Below are positions 22,844 to 30,979 of a stretch of 30,979 nt of DNA, one piece after another. Every line of letters begins with the position of its first letter. Position 1 is the stretch's first letter. This DNA comes from a bacterium (GTDB lineage: Bacteria; Hydrothermota; UBA3072; B12-G15). The translations under genes and the position numbers were made by a program. Where the stretch lies: the NCBI GenBank assembly GCA_003646055.1, contig QNDZ01000001.1, positions 1 to 30,979 of the forward strand, written 5' to 3'. A model generated the notes under the pieces. That model saw nothing but the letters and a program-made list of their open reading frames with translations, did no database searches and had not been told where the DNA came from.

Positions 22844-24990
22844 ATTGTCCTTTCCTTTTCTATGGTCTCATAGACAACGATGATGTCTCCTTCCTGGAAG
22901 GAATCAAAGTCTTCAAGCCCGATACCACACTCAAACCCCTCAACCACTTCCTTTACATCCTCCTTGAATCTCTTCAGGGAGTTTATCTTTGTTTCGGCAA
23001 TCACCTCCTCGCCCCTTAAAACATTGCACTTTGCTCCCCTGAGGACTTTACCCTGAATAACATAAGAACCTGCAATGTTGCCCACCTTTGGGACTCTTAT
23101 CACCATCCTCACCTCAGCCCTTCCTATTTCATGTTCCTCGTATTCAGGTGCAAGGAGGCCGCTCATTGCCTTTTTGATGTCATCAACAACATCATAGATT
23201 ATGTCATATGTTCTGATTTCAACCCCTTCGTTCTTTGCAATATCCCTTGCCTTTCCTGTGGGCCTTGTCCTGAATCCAACAATAATAGCATCGGATGCAG
23301 ATGCAAGCAGTACATCGTTTTCTGTAATATCACCCACACCCCTGTGGATAATGTTCACATGAACCTCATCGGTGGATAGCCTGACAAGTGTGTCTGAAAG
23401 TGCCTCAACTGCACCAGAATCGTCGCCTTTCAGCACAATTTTAAGTTCTACATATTCACCCTTAACGAGTTTCTCCTGTATGGCCTCAAGTGAAACCTGC
23501 TTCTTCCTGCTCATTTCCTGTATTCGCTGGGCTGCCTTTCTCTTTTCTGCAATCTCCTTTGCTGTCTTCTCATCCTTAACAACCTTTAACTTATCACCAA
23601 CAACAGGAAGGTCGTTAAAACTTGATATCTGAACAGCAATTCCAGGGGTTACCTCACTCCATATCTTTTTATCCTCGTCTATCATTACCCTCACTTTTCC
23701 GTATGTTGAACCTGCAATGAATGGGTCACCCTTCTTTATCCTCCCCTTTTCAACAATAACTGTTGCAACATTGCCAAACCCTTTGCTCTTTTTTGCCTCA
23801 AGTATGTAGCCCTCACCAGGTCCTTCAAATGGTGCCTTCAAATCCATGTCCTCTGCCAGAAGTATTATGGTATCAAGCAATTCATCAATCCCAATCCCCT
23901 TCAATGCAGATATATTTACACTCATTACATCACCACCGTATTCCTGGACTATCACACCAACATCAGCGAGTTGCATCTTCACCTTTTCTGGATTTGCATC
24001 AGGCAGGTCTATCTTGTTTATTGCCACAATAATGGGTACACCCGCTGCCTTTGCATGGTCTATTGCCTCAATTGTCTGTGGTTTCACACCGTCATTGGCA
24101 GCAACAACAAGAACAACAATATCCGTAACCTTTGCACCCCTTGCTCTCATTGCAGTGAATGCCTCATGCCCTGGTGTATCAATGAATGTGATTGTCTTTC
24201 CATTGTAGTTAACATGGTACGCACCTATTTTCTGTGTTATCCTTCCCTTTTCCTTTGAAACAAGGTCAGAGAGCCTTATTTTATCAATCAGTGTTGTTTT
24301 ACCATGGTCAACGTGGCCCATTATGGTGACCACAGGGGGTTTTTCACGGATGTCAGAGTATTCACCCTCCTCAATCTCTGCCTCAAACTCTTCATGCATC
24401 TCAACCTTCTGCCCAAATTCTTCAGCAATCAATGAGATTGTGTCAAAGTCAAGCCTCTGGTTTATTGTTGCCCTGAGACCGAGTTCAAGGCACTTCATCA
24501 AAATATCATTTGGACCAACATCAAGAATTTCAGCAAGTTCTGACACGGTCATGAATGGTGGCACCTTGAGTACCTCTTCCTCAACTTCAACATCCCCGGC
24601 CTTCTTCTTTTTCTTATATTTCTTCCGCTTTCCTGTTTCAAGGATGGAGCGTGTCTCCTTTATTCTCTTTTCAACCAGTGCTGCATCCACCTTCCTCTCT
24701 TTCTTCTTCTTTTTCTTCTTCTTTGGTGGTGCAACCTTTGGTTCAGGCTCAACATATATTTCAAGAACCTCTTCCTCTTCCAGTTCTTCCTCAACTGGTG
24801 GAATGGGTTCTTCCATTTTTTCTTCTATTTTTTTCTCTGTGAAGTATTTTTTAAGTTTTGCTATTGCATCGTCATCAATAGAGGAGAGGTTAGACTTCAC
24901 CTTGACCCCCAGTTCCTTGAGGGCATCAAGAACCTCTTTACTATCTTTATTCAACTCCTTTGCGACTGCATAAACCCTTTTCTTTCCCAT
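22840..24990 (-). CDS. infB: Translation initiation factor IF-2
   Basis: A 716-residue GTPase that brings initiator tRNA to the 30S subunit. The N-terminus has an IF2_N domain (about 1-50). Next is a low-complexity Glu/Pro and Lys stretch including a nine-lysine run near 90-97, then a second IF2_N-like module (about 143-195: MTVSELAEILDVGPNDILMK). The G domain follows, with GHVDHGKTT (225-233), DTPGHEAF (271-278) and NKIDLPDA, then domains II to IV ending ...IIVVYETIEKERTI. The start overlaps the nusA stop by one base. Length is short to normal for the family because the linker is compact. Confidence 0.96.
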   Translation of the reverse strand: MGKKRVYAVAKELNKDSKEVLDALKELGVKVKSNLSSIDDDAIAKLKKYFTEKKIEEKMEEPIPPVEEELEEEEVLEIYVEPEPKVAPPKKKKKKKKERKVDAALVEKRIKETRSILETGKRKKYKKKKKAGDVEVEEEVLKVPPFMTVSELAEILDVGPNDILMKCLELGLRATINQRLDFDTISLIAEEFGQKVEMHEEFEAEIEEGEYSDIREKPPVVTIMGHVDHGKTTLIDKIRLSDLVSKEKGRITQKIGAYHVNYNGKTITFIDTPGHEAFTAMRARGAKVTDIVVLVVAANDGVKPQTIEAIDHAKAAGVPIIVAINKIDLPDANPEKVKMQLADVGVIVQEYGGDVMSVNISALKGIGIDELLDTIILLAEDMDLKAPFEGPGEGYILEAKKSKGFGNVATVIVEKGRIKKGDPFIAGSTYGKVRVMIDEDKKIWSEVTPGIAVQISSFNDLPVVGDKLKVVKDEKTAKEIAEKRKAAQRIQEMSRKKQVSLEAIQEKLVKGEYVELKIVLKGDDSGAVEALSDTLVRLSTDEVHVNIIHRGVGDITENDVLLASASDAIIVGFRTRPTGKARDIAKNEGVEIRTYDIIYDVVDDIKKAMSGLLAPEYEEHEIGRAEVRMVIRVPKVGNIAGSYVIQGKVLRGAKCNVLRGEEVIAETKINSLKRFKEDVKEVVEGFECGIGLEDFDSFQEGDIIVVYETIEKERTI

Positions 24991-26267
24991 TACTCTCCCA
25001 GATTGAGTGCCTTGTGCACCGCAGTATAGATTTTATCAACTGCCTTTTTACCAATGCCTGGTAATTTAAGAAGGTCCTCTGCTGTGGCAGTCATTATATC
25101 CTTTGCATTCTTATATCCGTGTTTTTTCAGTATTTCCTTTATCCTCTTTGGAAGGTCAAGGTTTTCCACCTTGATTTTTACCCTTCTCTTTTCCTCTTCC
25201 TCTTTATGGTATTCTGTCTGGCCTTTTATCTCTATATCTATACCAACAAGTTCCTTTGCAAGTTCAACATTTATGCTGTCCTTCCCAATGGCAAGGGTTA
25301 CCTGGTCATCTGGAACAACGCACGTTGCCTTATCGCCTGACTTCTTCATCACCACCTTTGTTACCTTTGCTGGTGATAATGCCCTTCCCACAAGGATTTT
25401 TGGGTCTGAAGACCAGGCAATGATATCAATTTTTTCTCCGCTCATCTCCTTCACAATACCCTGAATCCTTGCACCCCTTGGACCAACACATGCACCAACA
25501 GGGTCAATCTTTTCATTGGAGGAGAACACCGCTATCTTGCACCTTACACCTGGTCTCCTTGCAATCTTTTTTATCTCAACCTCACCTTTCAGTATTTCAG
25601 GTATCTCAAACTCAAAGAGTTTCCTTATGAATGTCTCGGTGACCCTTGTCAGGTATATAACAGGTCCTTTGAGCCTTACCTTTGTCTTATCTTTGGGTTT
25701 TTCCTCAACCTCCTTCACCACTGCCTTCAATGTCTGGCCTCTTCTCAACACCTCACCAGGTATCTGGTCCTCTTTATCAATGAATGCCTCAATCTCAGCA
25801 AGTTTAATGTAAGCACCAGCAGAATATGCAGTTGCCACAGTTCCAGAGACGAGTTCCCCAATCTTTGCAACATACTTCTTATAGATTAACTGTTTTTCAT
25901 TCTCCTTCATCTTCTGGATGAGGCTGTTTCTCACAAGGTTTATTGCATTCCTTCCAAATGTTTCCAGAATGGGTATCTCAACATAGATTTTTTCCCCTGG
26001 TTTTACACCGGGTCTCAATTCCTTTGCCTCTTCAAGTGAAATCTGGACATCTGGATTCTCAACCTTCTTAACAACCTCTTTTTCAAGGAACAGTCTGATT
26101 TCACCAGAGGCCTCTGAAACTTCACACACCCACCCTTCTGGTATATTCATTTTCTTTTTTGCTGCTGCAATGATGGATTCTTTGAGTGTCTCAATCACCA
26201 CACTCTTTTCAAGCCCCCTCTCCTTTGCAAGTTCTGTAAGCATTTCAACGACCTGTTTATTTATCAC
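24990..26267 (-). CDS. nusA: Transcription termination/antitermination factor NusA
   Basis: A 425-residue RNA-polymerase-associated factor for pausing, termination and antitermination. An N-terminal NusA domain (about 1-130) is followed by an S1 domain ([20 protein letters not shown]), two KH domains with the block [25 protein letters not shown], then a helix-hairpin-helix tail ([26 protein letters not shown], about 387-412). The start is a GTG overlapping the rimP stop (GTGA), with AGGAGGGAGAC upstream. The HhH tail resembles the C-terminal acidic repeats or Rpb4-like modules of longer NusA proteins but occurs once. Confidence 0.95.
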   Translation of the reverse strand: MINKQVVEMLTELAKERGLEKSVVIETLKESIIAAAKKKMNIPEGWVCEVSEASGEIRLFLEKEVVKKVENPDVQISLEEAKELRPGVKPGEKIYVEIPILETFGRNAINLVRNSLIQKMKENEKQLIYKKYVAKIGELVSGTVATAYSAGAYIKLAEIEAFIDKEDQIPGEVLRRGQTLKAVVKEVEEKPKDKTKVRLKGPVIYLTRVTETFIRKLFEFEIPEILKGEVEIKKIARRPGVRCKIAVFSSNEKIDPVGACVGPRGARIQGIVKEMSGEKIDIIAWSSDPKILVGRALSPAKVTKVVMKKSGDKATCVVPDDQVTLAIGKDSINVELAKELVGIDIEIKGQTEYHKEEEEKRRVKIKVENLDLPKRIKEILKKHGYKNAKDIMTATAEDLLKLPGIGKKAVDKIYTAVHKALNLGE

Positions 26268-26548
26268 GTCTCCCTCCTCTTCCTGTCTATTCCAGGTGAA
26301 GAAACCTCAAGTGTGTAACGTCCAGGTATCGGGTCCTCTACATCAAGCCTTGTTGAGAGTTCCTTTGATACCTTCACACAATCGTCAATGGTCACACCAC
26401 CGGGTTTATCAATGAAAACCCTTAATATGGTTCTACCAGGCCCTTTGAGTTCAAGGTCAAAGAGTTGAATCTCATCTGCTTCAAAAACCCTGAGTGTCTC
26501 AAGGACTATTCTCCTGACTTCTTCCTTAATTCTTTCCCATTCTTCCAT
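26264..26548 (-). CDS. rimP: Ribosome maturation factor RimP, N-terminal domain only
   Basis: A 94-residue protein matching the N-terminal alpha/beta domain of RimP (about 1-88). Visible are [29 protein letters not shown] and the [12 protein letters not shown] motif that closes that domain. Standard RimP (about 150 residues) continues into an SH3-like C-terminal domain, which is missing: the frame ends at RKRRET-stop, overlapping the nusA GTG. Order proS-rimP-nusA-infB matches the usual operon. The start lies 43 bases inside proS. Either the C-terminal domain was lost in this lineage or a frameshift truncated it. Confidence 0.85.
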   Translation of the reverse strand: MEEWERIKEEVRRIVLETLRVFEADEIQLFDLELKGPGRTILRVFIDKPGGVTIDDCVKVSKELSTRLDVEDPIPGRYTLEVSSPGIDRKRRET

Positions 26549-28224
26549 AGTTTTTCAACAACCTCCTGAACCCTATCAGGTTCAATCATGATTTTTTCAC
26601 TCCCATCCCTTCTTGATACCTCCACCTTTCCTTCCTTGAGACCCCTTGGACCAACAACCACCCTTACTGGAATACCAATAAGGTCAGCGTCCTTAAACTT
26701 AAACCCTGGTCCTACATCTCTGTCATCAAAGAGGACGTCGTGAGTTTCCTCAAGTATATTAACCATTTTTCTGGATATTTCAAGGGCTTTTGAATCCCGA
26801 ATGTCAAGAGGTATTACAAGCACATCAAATGGGGCGATTGGGTCTGGCCAGATTATACCATTTTCATCATTGTAGAGTTCAATTGCTGTTGCCATAATCC
26901 TTTCAATACCAATACCGTAACTTCCCATAACAATGGGTTTTGATTTTCCATTCGCATCTGTGAATGTTGCACCCATTGCCTTTGAATACTTTGTTCCAAG
27001 TTTGAATATATGACCAAGTTCAATTGCATTCTTGATTTCAACCTTGCTTCTGCATTCGGGACAGAGGTCTCCTTCATGTGGTGTTCTTATGTCAACAAAC
27101 TCTTTTATCTTCAGGTCTCTCTCAATATCAATCCCTGTATAGTGGTAGAAGTCCTCATTTGCACCACTCACAAGCCCTTTTCCCTTTTCAAGGCTTCTGT
27201 CTGCATAAACAGGGATGTCAAGGCCAATGGGGCTTATGTATCCAGCAGAGGCACCTGTAAGGTTTTTTATCTCATCAGGTTCAGCCTGCCTGACATTCCC
27301 GAATTTTTTGAAGAGGAGTTCCTCATTAACATCATAGTCTCCCCTGATCACCACAAAGAAGGGAGAACCGTTCTCATCCATGTATAAAAGGCTTTTCATG
27401 AGAAGATGTTCTGGCACAGAGAGGAATTCTGATATTTCACGGACACTTCCACCAACAGGTGTATGAACCTTTTTCAGTTCACCTGAAGGAAAGTCAACCG
27501 GTGAAGGAATGAGGTTTGCCACTTCTAAATTGGCAGAGTATCCACATTTCGGGCACTTTACTATCACGTCCTCTCCAGCATCAGACAGAACCATAAATTC
27601 ATGGGATTCAGACCCACCCATAAGTCCACTTGATGCAGAGACAACCGTGGTCTTAAGCCATGCCCTTTCAAATATCCTTGTGTATGCATCGTAGTGAAGA
27701 GCATAACTTTTTTCAAGCCCATCTTCGTCTATATCAAAGGAGTAGGAGTCCTTCATTATGAATGTCCTTGCCCTCAGTACTGCCCCACGGGGTCTTATCT
27801 CATCCCTGTATTTAATCTGTATCTGATACCATATCTGTGGGAGGTCTCTGTAGGATTTTATATGTTTCCTTGCAAGTTCAGTCATAATCTCCTCATGTGT
27901 TGGAGCGAGTGCGTAATCCCTTCCCTTTCTGTCCTTGAGCCTGAACATCTCTCCCCCAAACTCATCCCACCTTCCAGTCTCTTCCCATATAGAGGAAGGT
28001 GTGAGTGCAGGAAGGAGGACTTCCTGTGCACCAATCCTGTCCATTTCTTCACGCACAATATTCATTATTTTTTTGAGAACACGCCACCCAAGTGGGAGAT
28101 AGGAATACACTCCACTTGTCAGGGCCCTTATGAATCCTCCCCTCAAAAGGAGTATGTGACTTTTATTCACCGCCTCCCTGGGAACTTCCTTCAGGGTGGG
28201 TATCAGTGCCTTGCTCCAGTTCAT
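26506..28224 (-). CDS. proS: Prolyl-tRNA synthetase, bacterial editing type
   Basis: A 572-residue class II synthetase that charges tRNA-Pro. Motif 2 and 3 regions are recognisable ([20 protein letters not shown] and [16 protein letters not shown]). Between them sits the YbaK-like INS editing domain (about 255-385), which hydrolyses mischarged Ala-tRNA-Pro. Zinc-knuckle-like pairs [13 protein letters not shown] and CPECRSK flank it. The anticodon-binding domain ([17 protein letters not shown] to the end) is complete. No Shine-Dalgarno precedes the ATG; the promoter leaves a leader of only about four bases. It heads the nusA/infB operon, overlapping rimP by 43 bases. Confidence 0.96.
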   Translation of the reverse strand: MNWSKALIPTLKEVPREAVNKSHILLLRGGFIRALTSGVYSYLPLGWRVLKKIMNIVREEMDRIGAQEVLLPALTPSSIWEETGRWDEFGGEMFRLKDRKGRDYALAPTHEEIMTELARKHIKSYRDLPQIWYQIQIKYRDEIRPRGAVLRARTFIMKDSYSFDIDEDGLEKSYALHYDAYTRIFERAWLKTTVVSASSGLMGGSESHEFMVLSDAGEDVIVKCPKCGYSANLEVANLIPSPVDFPSGELKKVHTPVGGSVREISEFLSVPEHLLMKSLLYMDENGSPFFVVIRGDYDVNEELLFKKFGNVRQAEPDEIKNLTGASAGYISPIGLDIPVYADRSLEKGKGLVSGANEDFYHYTGIDIERDLKIKEFVDIRTPHEGDLCPECRSKVEIKNAIELGHIFKLGTKYSKAMGATFTDANGKSKPIVMGSYGIGIERIMATAIELYNDENGIIWPDPIAPFDVLVIPLDIRDSKALEISRKMVNILEETHDVLFDDRDVGPGFKFKDADLIGIPVRVVVGPRGLKEGKVEVSRRDGSEKIMIEPDRVQEVVEKLWKNGKELRKKSGE

Positions 28225-28234
28225 AGTGATTTAA

Positions 28235-28262
28235 TATTTACCACAATTCCCGTTTAAGTCAA
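28235..28262 (-). promoter_or_regulatory. Promoter of the proS-nusA-infB operon
   Basis: TTGACT (28257-28262, minus), a 16-bp spacer and TAAATA (28235-28240). The predicted start near 28228 is about four bases before the proS ATG. The adjacent palindrome at 28261-28282 overlaps the edge of the -35 box. Confidence 0.55.
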
Positions 28263-28282
28263 TAGTTTTACAGTAAACTATT
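28261..28282. promoter_or_regulatory. Palindrome upstream of proS
   Basis: AATAGTTT-TACAGT-AAACTATT, a perfect 8-6-8 inverted repeat touching the -35 box. It could be a repressor operator or a weak hairpin closing the LVIVD gene. The rest of 28225-28401 holds only the promoter, this palindrome and a feeble 5-bp hairpin (TGAGC/GCTCA) after the LVIVD stop. Confidence 0.45.
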
Positions 28283-28401
28283 AAATAAGAAGGCAAATGT
28301 TGCTAAAGTCAGGGGCATTTTCTCCAGCCCTGTATAAACTCCCAGCAGATATCAGGGTAAGAATGACACCTTTTATAAAATTGAGCAAGTCTTTTAACCG
28401 C

Positions 28402-30210
28402 TCATTTCATAATTGTAACCTTAACACACTGTTGACTCTCTTTATCTCCCATTCTCAGAAAATACACACCACCTGTTAGACCTTTTGTTTCCAGTCTTAT
28501 CTTATGCTTGCCAGCAGATAGGCCACTTATGGTAAAGGTTTTTACCTTCTGCCCGAGAAGATTATAGAGGTTTAAATCATACCCATCCTTTTGTTCAACA
28601 CTCAATTCAATTTCTATATAATCACAAACAACTGGATTCTGTGAGAGTCGGAAAACAGGAAGAGAAATCTCATCCTGAGAATCACCAATACCAAAAAGGA
28701 GATTTTCATAAATCTGGAGCCCGCTACGGCCATCTGCAACATATGCATAAGCGCCTGAAACTGCAACATTATTACCCGAATAAGGTGTATCATAATAGCC
28801 CACTTCAAAAGGATTTGAAGGGTCGGATATATCTATCACACGGAGCCCAGAACTGCCATCCGCGACATATGCATAAGAGTCCGAAACTGCAACACCCCTA
28901 GCATAACCAGGTGTAAAATAATAGCCCACTCGTCTAGGATTTGATGGGGCGGATATATCTATAACACTGAGCCCAGCATTATCATCTGCAACATATGCAT
29001 AAGAACCTGATAATGCAACATCATAAGCATAACCAGGTGTATCATAATAGCCTACTTCAACAGGGTTTGAAGGGTCGGATATATCTATCACACGGAGCCC
29101 AGAGCCTCCATCCGCGACATATACATAAGAGCCTGAAACTGCAACACCCCAAGCATAACCAGGTGGAACATAATAGCCCACTCCTGTAGGATTTGATGGG
29201 TCGGATATATCTATAACACGAAGACCATCCCAACCATCTACAACATATGCATAAGAGTCTGAAACTGCAACACCATGAGCATCATCAGGTGTATTATAAT
29301 AGCCCACTTCAACAGGGTTTGAAGGGTCTGATATATCTATCACACGGAACCCAGAACCTCCATCCGCGACATATACATACGTGCCTGAAACTGCAACACC
29401 ATGAGCCTGATCAGGTGTATCATAAGAGCCTTTCAAAGAAGGATTTAATGGGTCTGATATATCTATCACACAAAGTCCTGAATCATCATCTGCAACATAT
29501 GCATAAGAACCTGATAATGCAACACAATAAGCATAATCAGGTGTATCATAATACCCCACCTCAGAAGGATTTGATGGTGTGGATATATCTATCACACGGA
29601 GCCCAGAACTGCCATCCGCAACATATACATAAGAGCCTGAAACTGCAACACCCCGTGCATAACCAGGTGTATCATAATAGCCCACTTCAATAGGATTTGA
29701 AGGGTCGGATATATCTATCACACGGAGCCCAGAACCTCCATCCGCGACATATACATACGTGCCTGAAACTGCAACACCATGAGCCTGATCAGGTGTATCA
29801 TAAAAGCCCAGTTTTACAGGTGATGAAGGTGTGGATACATCCCATATCTCAAGCCCAGCATCACCATCCGCAATATAGACCCTCTCTGAAGAAGCATCAT
29901 AAAATAAACCATACACAAGACTTCTGGTGTGGATTCCCTCTGATACCTTAACAGGAGATGAAGGGTCTGATACATTCAGGATATATACACCTCCACCAGA
30001 ACCACAAAATGCAAGGCTTCTTAAAGAATCGTATGCTACTGCATAGGAAAGGCCAAACGGCCAGTTGCCAACAAATCTCACATTGAGGGAGTCACCCTTG
30101 ACACTGCCAGAGTCTTCATAATGATTTTCAGCCATCAACTGTTCTGGATAATCCACAGCACCAAAAACAAGGAATGAACAAAAGACCAAAATCACTGAAA
30201 ACCTTCTCAT
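28402..30210 (-). CDS. Secreted LVIVD-repeat beta-propeller-like protein with type IX sorting-like tail
   Basis: A 602-residue exported protein: signal peptide MRRFSVILVFCSFLVFGAV, then ten tandem LVIVD-type repeats (about 70-500), mostly 42 residues long, each with a VIDISDPSNP core and a ...AYVADG end. The first unit is divergent and longer. Such repeats form beta-propellers or adhesin-like blades at the cell surface. The C-terminal 80 residues (SLPVFRLSQNPVVCDYIEIE to LRMGDKESQQCVKVTIMK) look like a type IX secretion sorting domain with the LYNLLGQKV motif. The start has AGGAGGGG; the promoter is 80-110 bases upstream. Repeat DNA is nearly identical between units, so copy number may vary. 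Function: surface protein, unspecified. Confidence 0.88.
   Translation of the reverse strand: MRRFSVILVFCSFLVFGAVDYPEQLMAENHYEDSGSVKGDSLNVRFVGNWPFGLSYAVAYDSLRSLAFCGSGGGVYILNVSDPSSPVKVSEGIHTRSLVYGLFYDASSERVYIADGDAGLEIWDVSTPSSPVKLGFYDTPDQAHGVAVSGTYVYVADGGSGLRVIDISDPSNPIEVGYYDTPGYARGVAVSGSYVYVADGSSGLRVIDISTPSNPSEVGYYDTPDYAYCVALSGSYAYVADDDSGLCVIDISDPLNPSLKGSYDTPDQAHGVAVSGTYVYVADGGSGFRVIDISDPSNPVEVGYYNTPDDAHGVAVSDSYAYVVDGWDGLRVIDISDPSNPTGVGYYVPPGYAWGVAVSGSYVYVADGGSGLRVIDISDPSNPVEVGYYDTPGYAYDVALSGSYAYVADDNAGLSVIDISAPSNPRRVGYYFTPGYARGVAVSDSYAYVADGSSGLRVIDISDPSNPFEVGYYDTPYSGNNVAVSGAYAYVADGRSGLQIYENLLFGIGDSQDEISLPVFRLSQNPVVCDYIEIELSVEQKDGYDLNLYNLLGQKVKTFTISGLSAGKHKIRLETKGLTGGVYFLRMGDKESQQCVKVTIMK
28820..29850 (-). 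repeat. Tandem 126-bp coding repeats of the LVIVD protein
   Basis: About eight near-exact 126-bp units, aligned by the recurring GATATATCTATCAC block (reading plus strand). Two adjacent pairs are especially close: the unit around 29405 and the one around 29782 share GCCTGATCAGGTGTATCATA and the following bases. That closeness points to recent duplication or gene conversion. Confidence 0.85.
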
Positions 30211-30293
30211 AACCCCTCCTGTGTAGTGGTTAATAATTTAATTTTATATACATACTCTACTCCTGAAGTGAACGAACCTTGTATATTAATTTA

Positions 30294-30322
30294 ATCATAA
30301 TTTCTTGTTCAAATTTTGTCAA
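30294..30322 (-). promoter_or_regulatory. LVIVD gene promoter
   Basis: TTGACA (30317-30322, minus), a 17-bp spacer and TATGAT (30294-30299); predicted start near 30287, giving a leader of about 77 bases with a normal AGGAGG site. Confidence 0.65.
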
Positions 30323-30555
30323 GTATTATTCAGGAACAGGATAATTTGAGAATTATATGTCCGTCTTTGTTCCATAATGTAAATTGATGAATTGGACCTA
30401 TGTTCCTATGCAAAGTTGCAATTTCCCTCTTTTTTAGTTGTTGGTGGCTCTATTGTAAGAACTAATACAATTCTTCCCCGCTTCTTAATTTTGTACAACA
30501 ATATCCATAACTTTTCCGCTTCTTTACTTCTTGTTTCAGGAGGAATTGGCGAAAT
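30323..30555. other. Unexplained interval between terminator and LVIVD promoter
   Basis: No gene with a ribosome site is visible. One minus-strand frame is open from the terminator to about 30407 and codes a lysine-rich stretch (TRSKEAEKLWILLYKIKKRG); the opposite strand is open over the same bases. An AAGAAGCGG motif occurs twice. It could be a decayed gene end, a small RNA or a mobile-element end. Confidence 0.3.
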
Positions 30556-30576
30556 AAGGGGGGCGGAGCCCCCCTT
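30556..30576. terminator. Strong intrinsic terminator
   Basis: AAGGGGGGC-GGA-GCCCCCCTT, a perfect 9-bp GC-rich stem with a 3-base loop, lying 4 bases past the stop of the minus-strand disulfide-reductase-like gene. It is flanked by TTTATTTA on the plus side and TTATTTC on the minus side. Confidence 0.8.
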
Positions 30577-30579
30577 TAT

Positions 30580-30979
30580 TTACCCTTTATACCATTTCAG
30601 GATGGCATTTACAGTTGCATTTATAACCGGGTATGCTATTGGTGAGGATGTGAGGAGGGGATGTGTTCCTATCTGGAGTGTATCAATTTCCATATCCGTC
30701 ATCCTGTTCTGGATTATGACTGAATACATGTTCACAAGTTCACCAACAGAGTCTCCACCCTTTACCTGTGCTCCCAGCAGGATGTGGGAGTATTTTGAGT
30801 ATATGAGTTTTGTGTAAATCTTTGAGGCACCCGGTAGTTTCCCGGGATGTCTGTCAACGGTTTCGTTGATTCCCACCACATAATCAATGCCAATTCTCTT
30901 TACCTGTTCCTCTGTAAGGCCTGAAACACCAAATGCAGTGTTTCCAATCTTTGTGGAGAATGTTCCAAGTGTTCCAAGG
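30580..30979 (-). CDS. Flavin-dependent pyridine-nucleotide disulfide oxidoreductase-like protein, C-terminal part (runs off window)
   Basis: The frame is open from 30979 down to the stop, 132 codons, beginning LGTLGTFSTKIGNTAFGVSG. This is the dimerisation domain of the NADH oxidase / CoA-disulfide reductase group. Typical elements are the hydrophobic FSTKIGNTAFGVSGLTEEQ strand, KLIYSKYSHILLGAQVKGGD, and VNMYSVIIQNRMTDMEIDTL near the end. The catalytic and FAD/NAD domains lie beyond the window, so the exact reaction (NADH oxidase, persulfide or CoA-disulfide reduction) cannot be stated. A strong terminator follows. Confidence 0.75.
   Translation of the reverse strand, partial: LGTLGTFSTKIGNTAFGVSGLTEEQVKRIGIDYVVGINETVDRHPGKLPGASKIYTKLIYSKYSHILLGAQVKGGDSVGELVNMYSVIIQNRMTDMEIDTLQIGTHPLLTSSPIAYPVINATVNAILKWYKG

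Noticed and set aside
24323..24973. Long plus-strand open frame opposite infB
   Set aside because: Low-complexity Ser/Phe shadow of the Lys/Glu-rich infB sequence, with no ribosome site.
28225..28282. T-box or other riboswitch before proS
   Set aside because: The predicted leader is only about four bases, leaving no room for a leader RNA structure.
28283..28401. Forty-codon minus-strand open stretch between the LVIVD gene and proS
   Set aside because: No start codon with a ribosome site and no recognisable motif; chance openness is likely.
28820..29850. Regularly spaced repeats that could suggest a CRISPR array
   Set aside because: The repeats are 126 bp, contiguous and in frame, and encode LVIVD units; there are no unique spacers or cas genes.

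Overview
The window looks like chromosomal DNA from a Gram-negative-type, probably anaerobic bacterium. Predicted outer-membrane barrels, lipoproteins and secreted proteins with type IX-like C-terminal tails indicate a double membrane. A class III (oxygen-sensitive) ribonucleotide reductase points to anaerobic growth. Strong AGGAGG ribosome sites, tight gene overlaps and several apparently leaderless promoters fit a compact genome. The mix of GH114 and GH18 enzymes, LVIVD repeats and type IX-like tails resembles uncultivated FCB-like or WOR-3-like lineages. That placement is inference; the window has no rRNA or tRNA.

Layout. 1-1831: an HD-domain phosphohydrolase and an aconitase-family large subunit, stop-to-start. 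1847-3460 (minus): a Na+/solute symporter, followed in frame by the orphan C-terminus of another gene. 3529-4706 (plus): plsY and a CTP-dependent lipid-kinase-like gene, a phospholipid pair. 4698-10021 (minus): an anaerobic RNR locus under tandem NrdR boxes. Its large subunit carries two inteins, its glycyl-radical domain is a separate 59-residue gene, and nrdG follows. 10056-11785 (plus): a three-gene cassette (barrel-like protein, winged-helix regulator, membrane protein) with two palindromes at its promoter. 11788-13660 (minus): an acyl-CoA dehydrogenase and a lipoprotein. 13734-18247 (plus): four overlapping envelope genes including a GH18-SH3b hydrolase, a barrel and a GH114-like lipoprotein. 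18290-28282 (minus): the proS-rimP-nusA-infB-ylxP-rbfA-nrnA-lpdA-S41 peptidase operon, almost every junction overlapping. 28402-30322 (minus): a secreted LVIVD-repeat protein. 30580-30979 (minus): the C-terminal end of a flavin disulfide reductase-like gene running off the window.

The most unusual region is the RNR locus. The catalytic subunit needs two protein-splicing events at its two conserved active-site cysteines, and the domain that holds the glycyl radical must be supplied by a separate polypeptide. Next in interest are the leaderless promoters, a RimP lacking its second domain, and a coding remnant fused behind the symporter gene.
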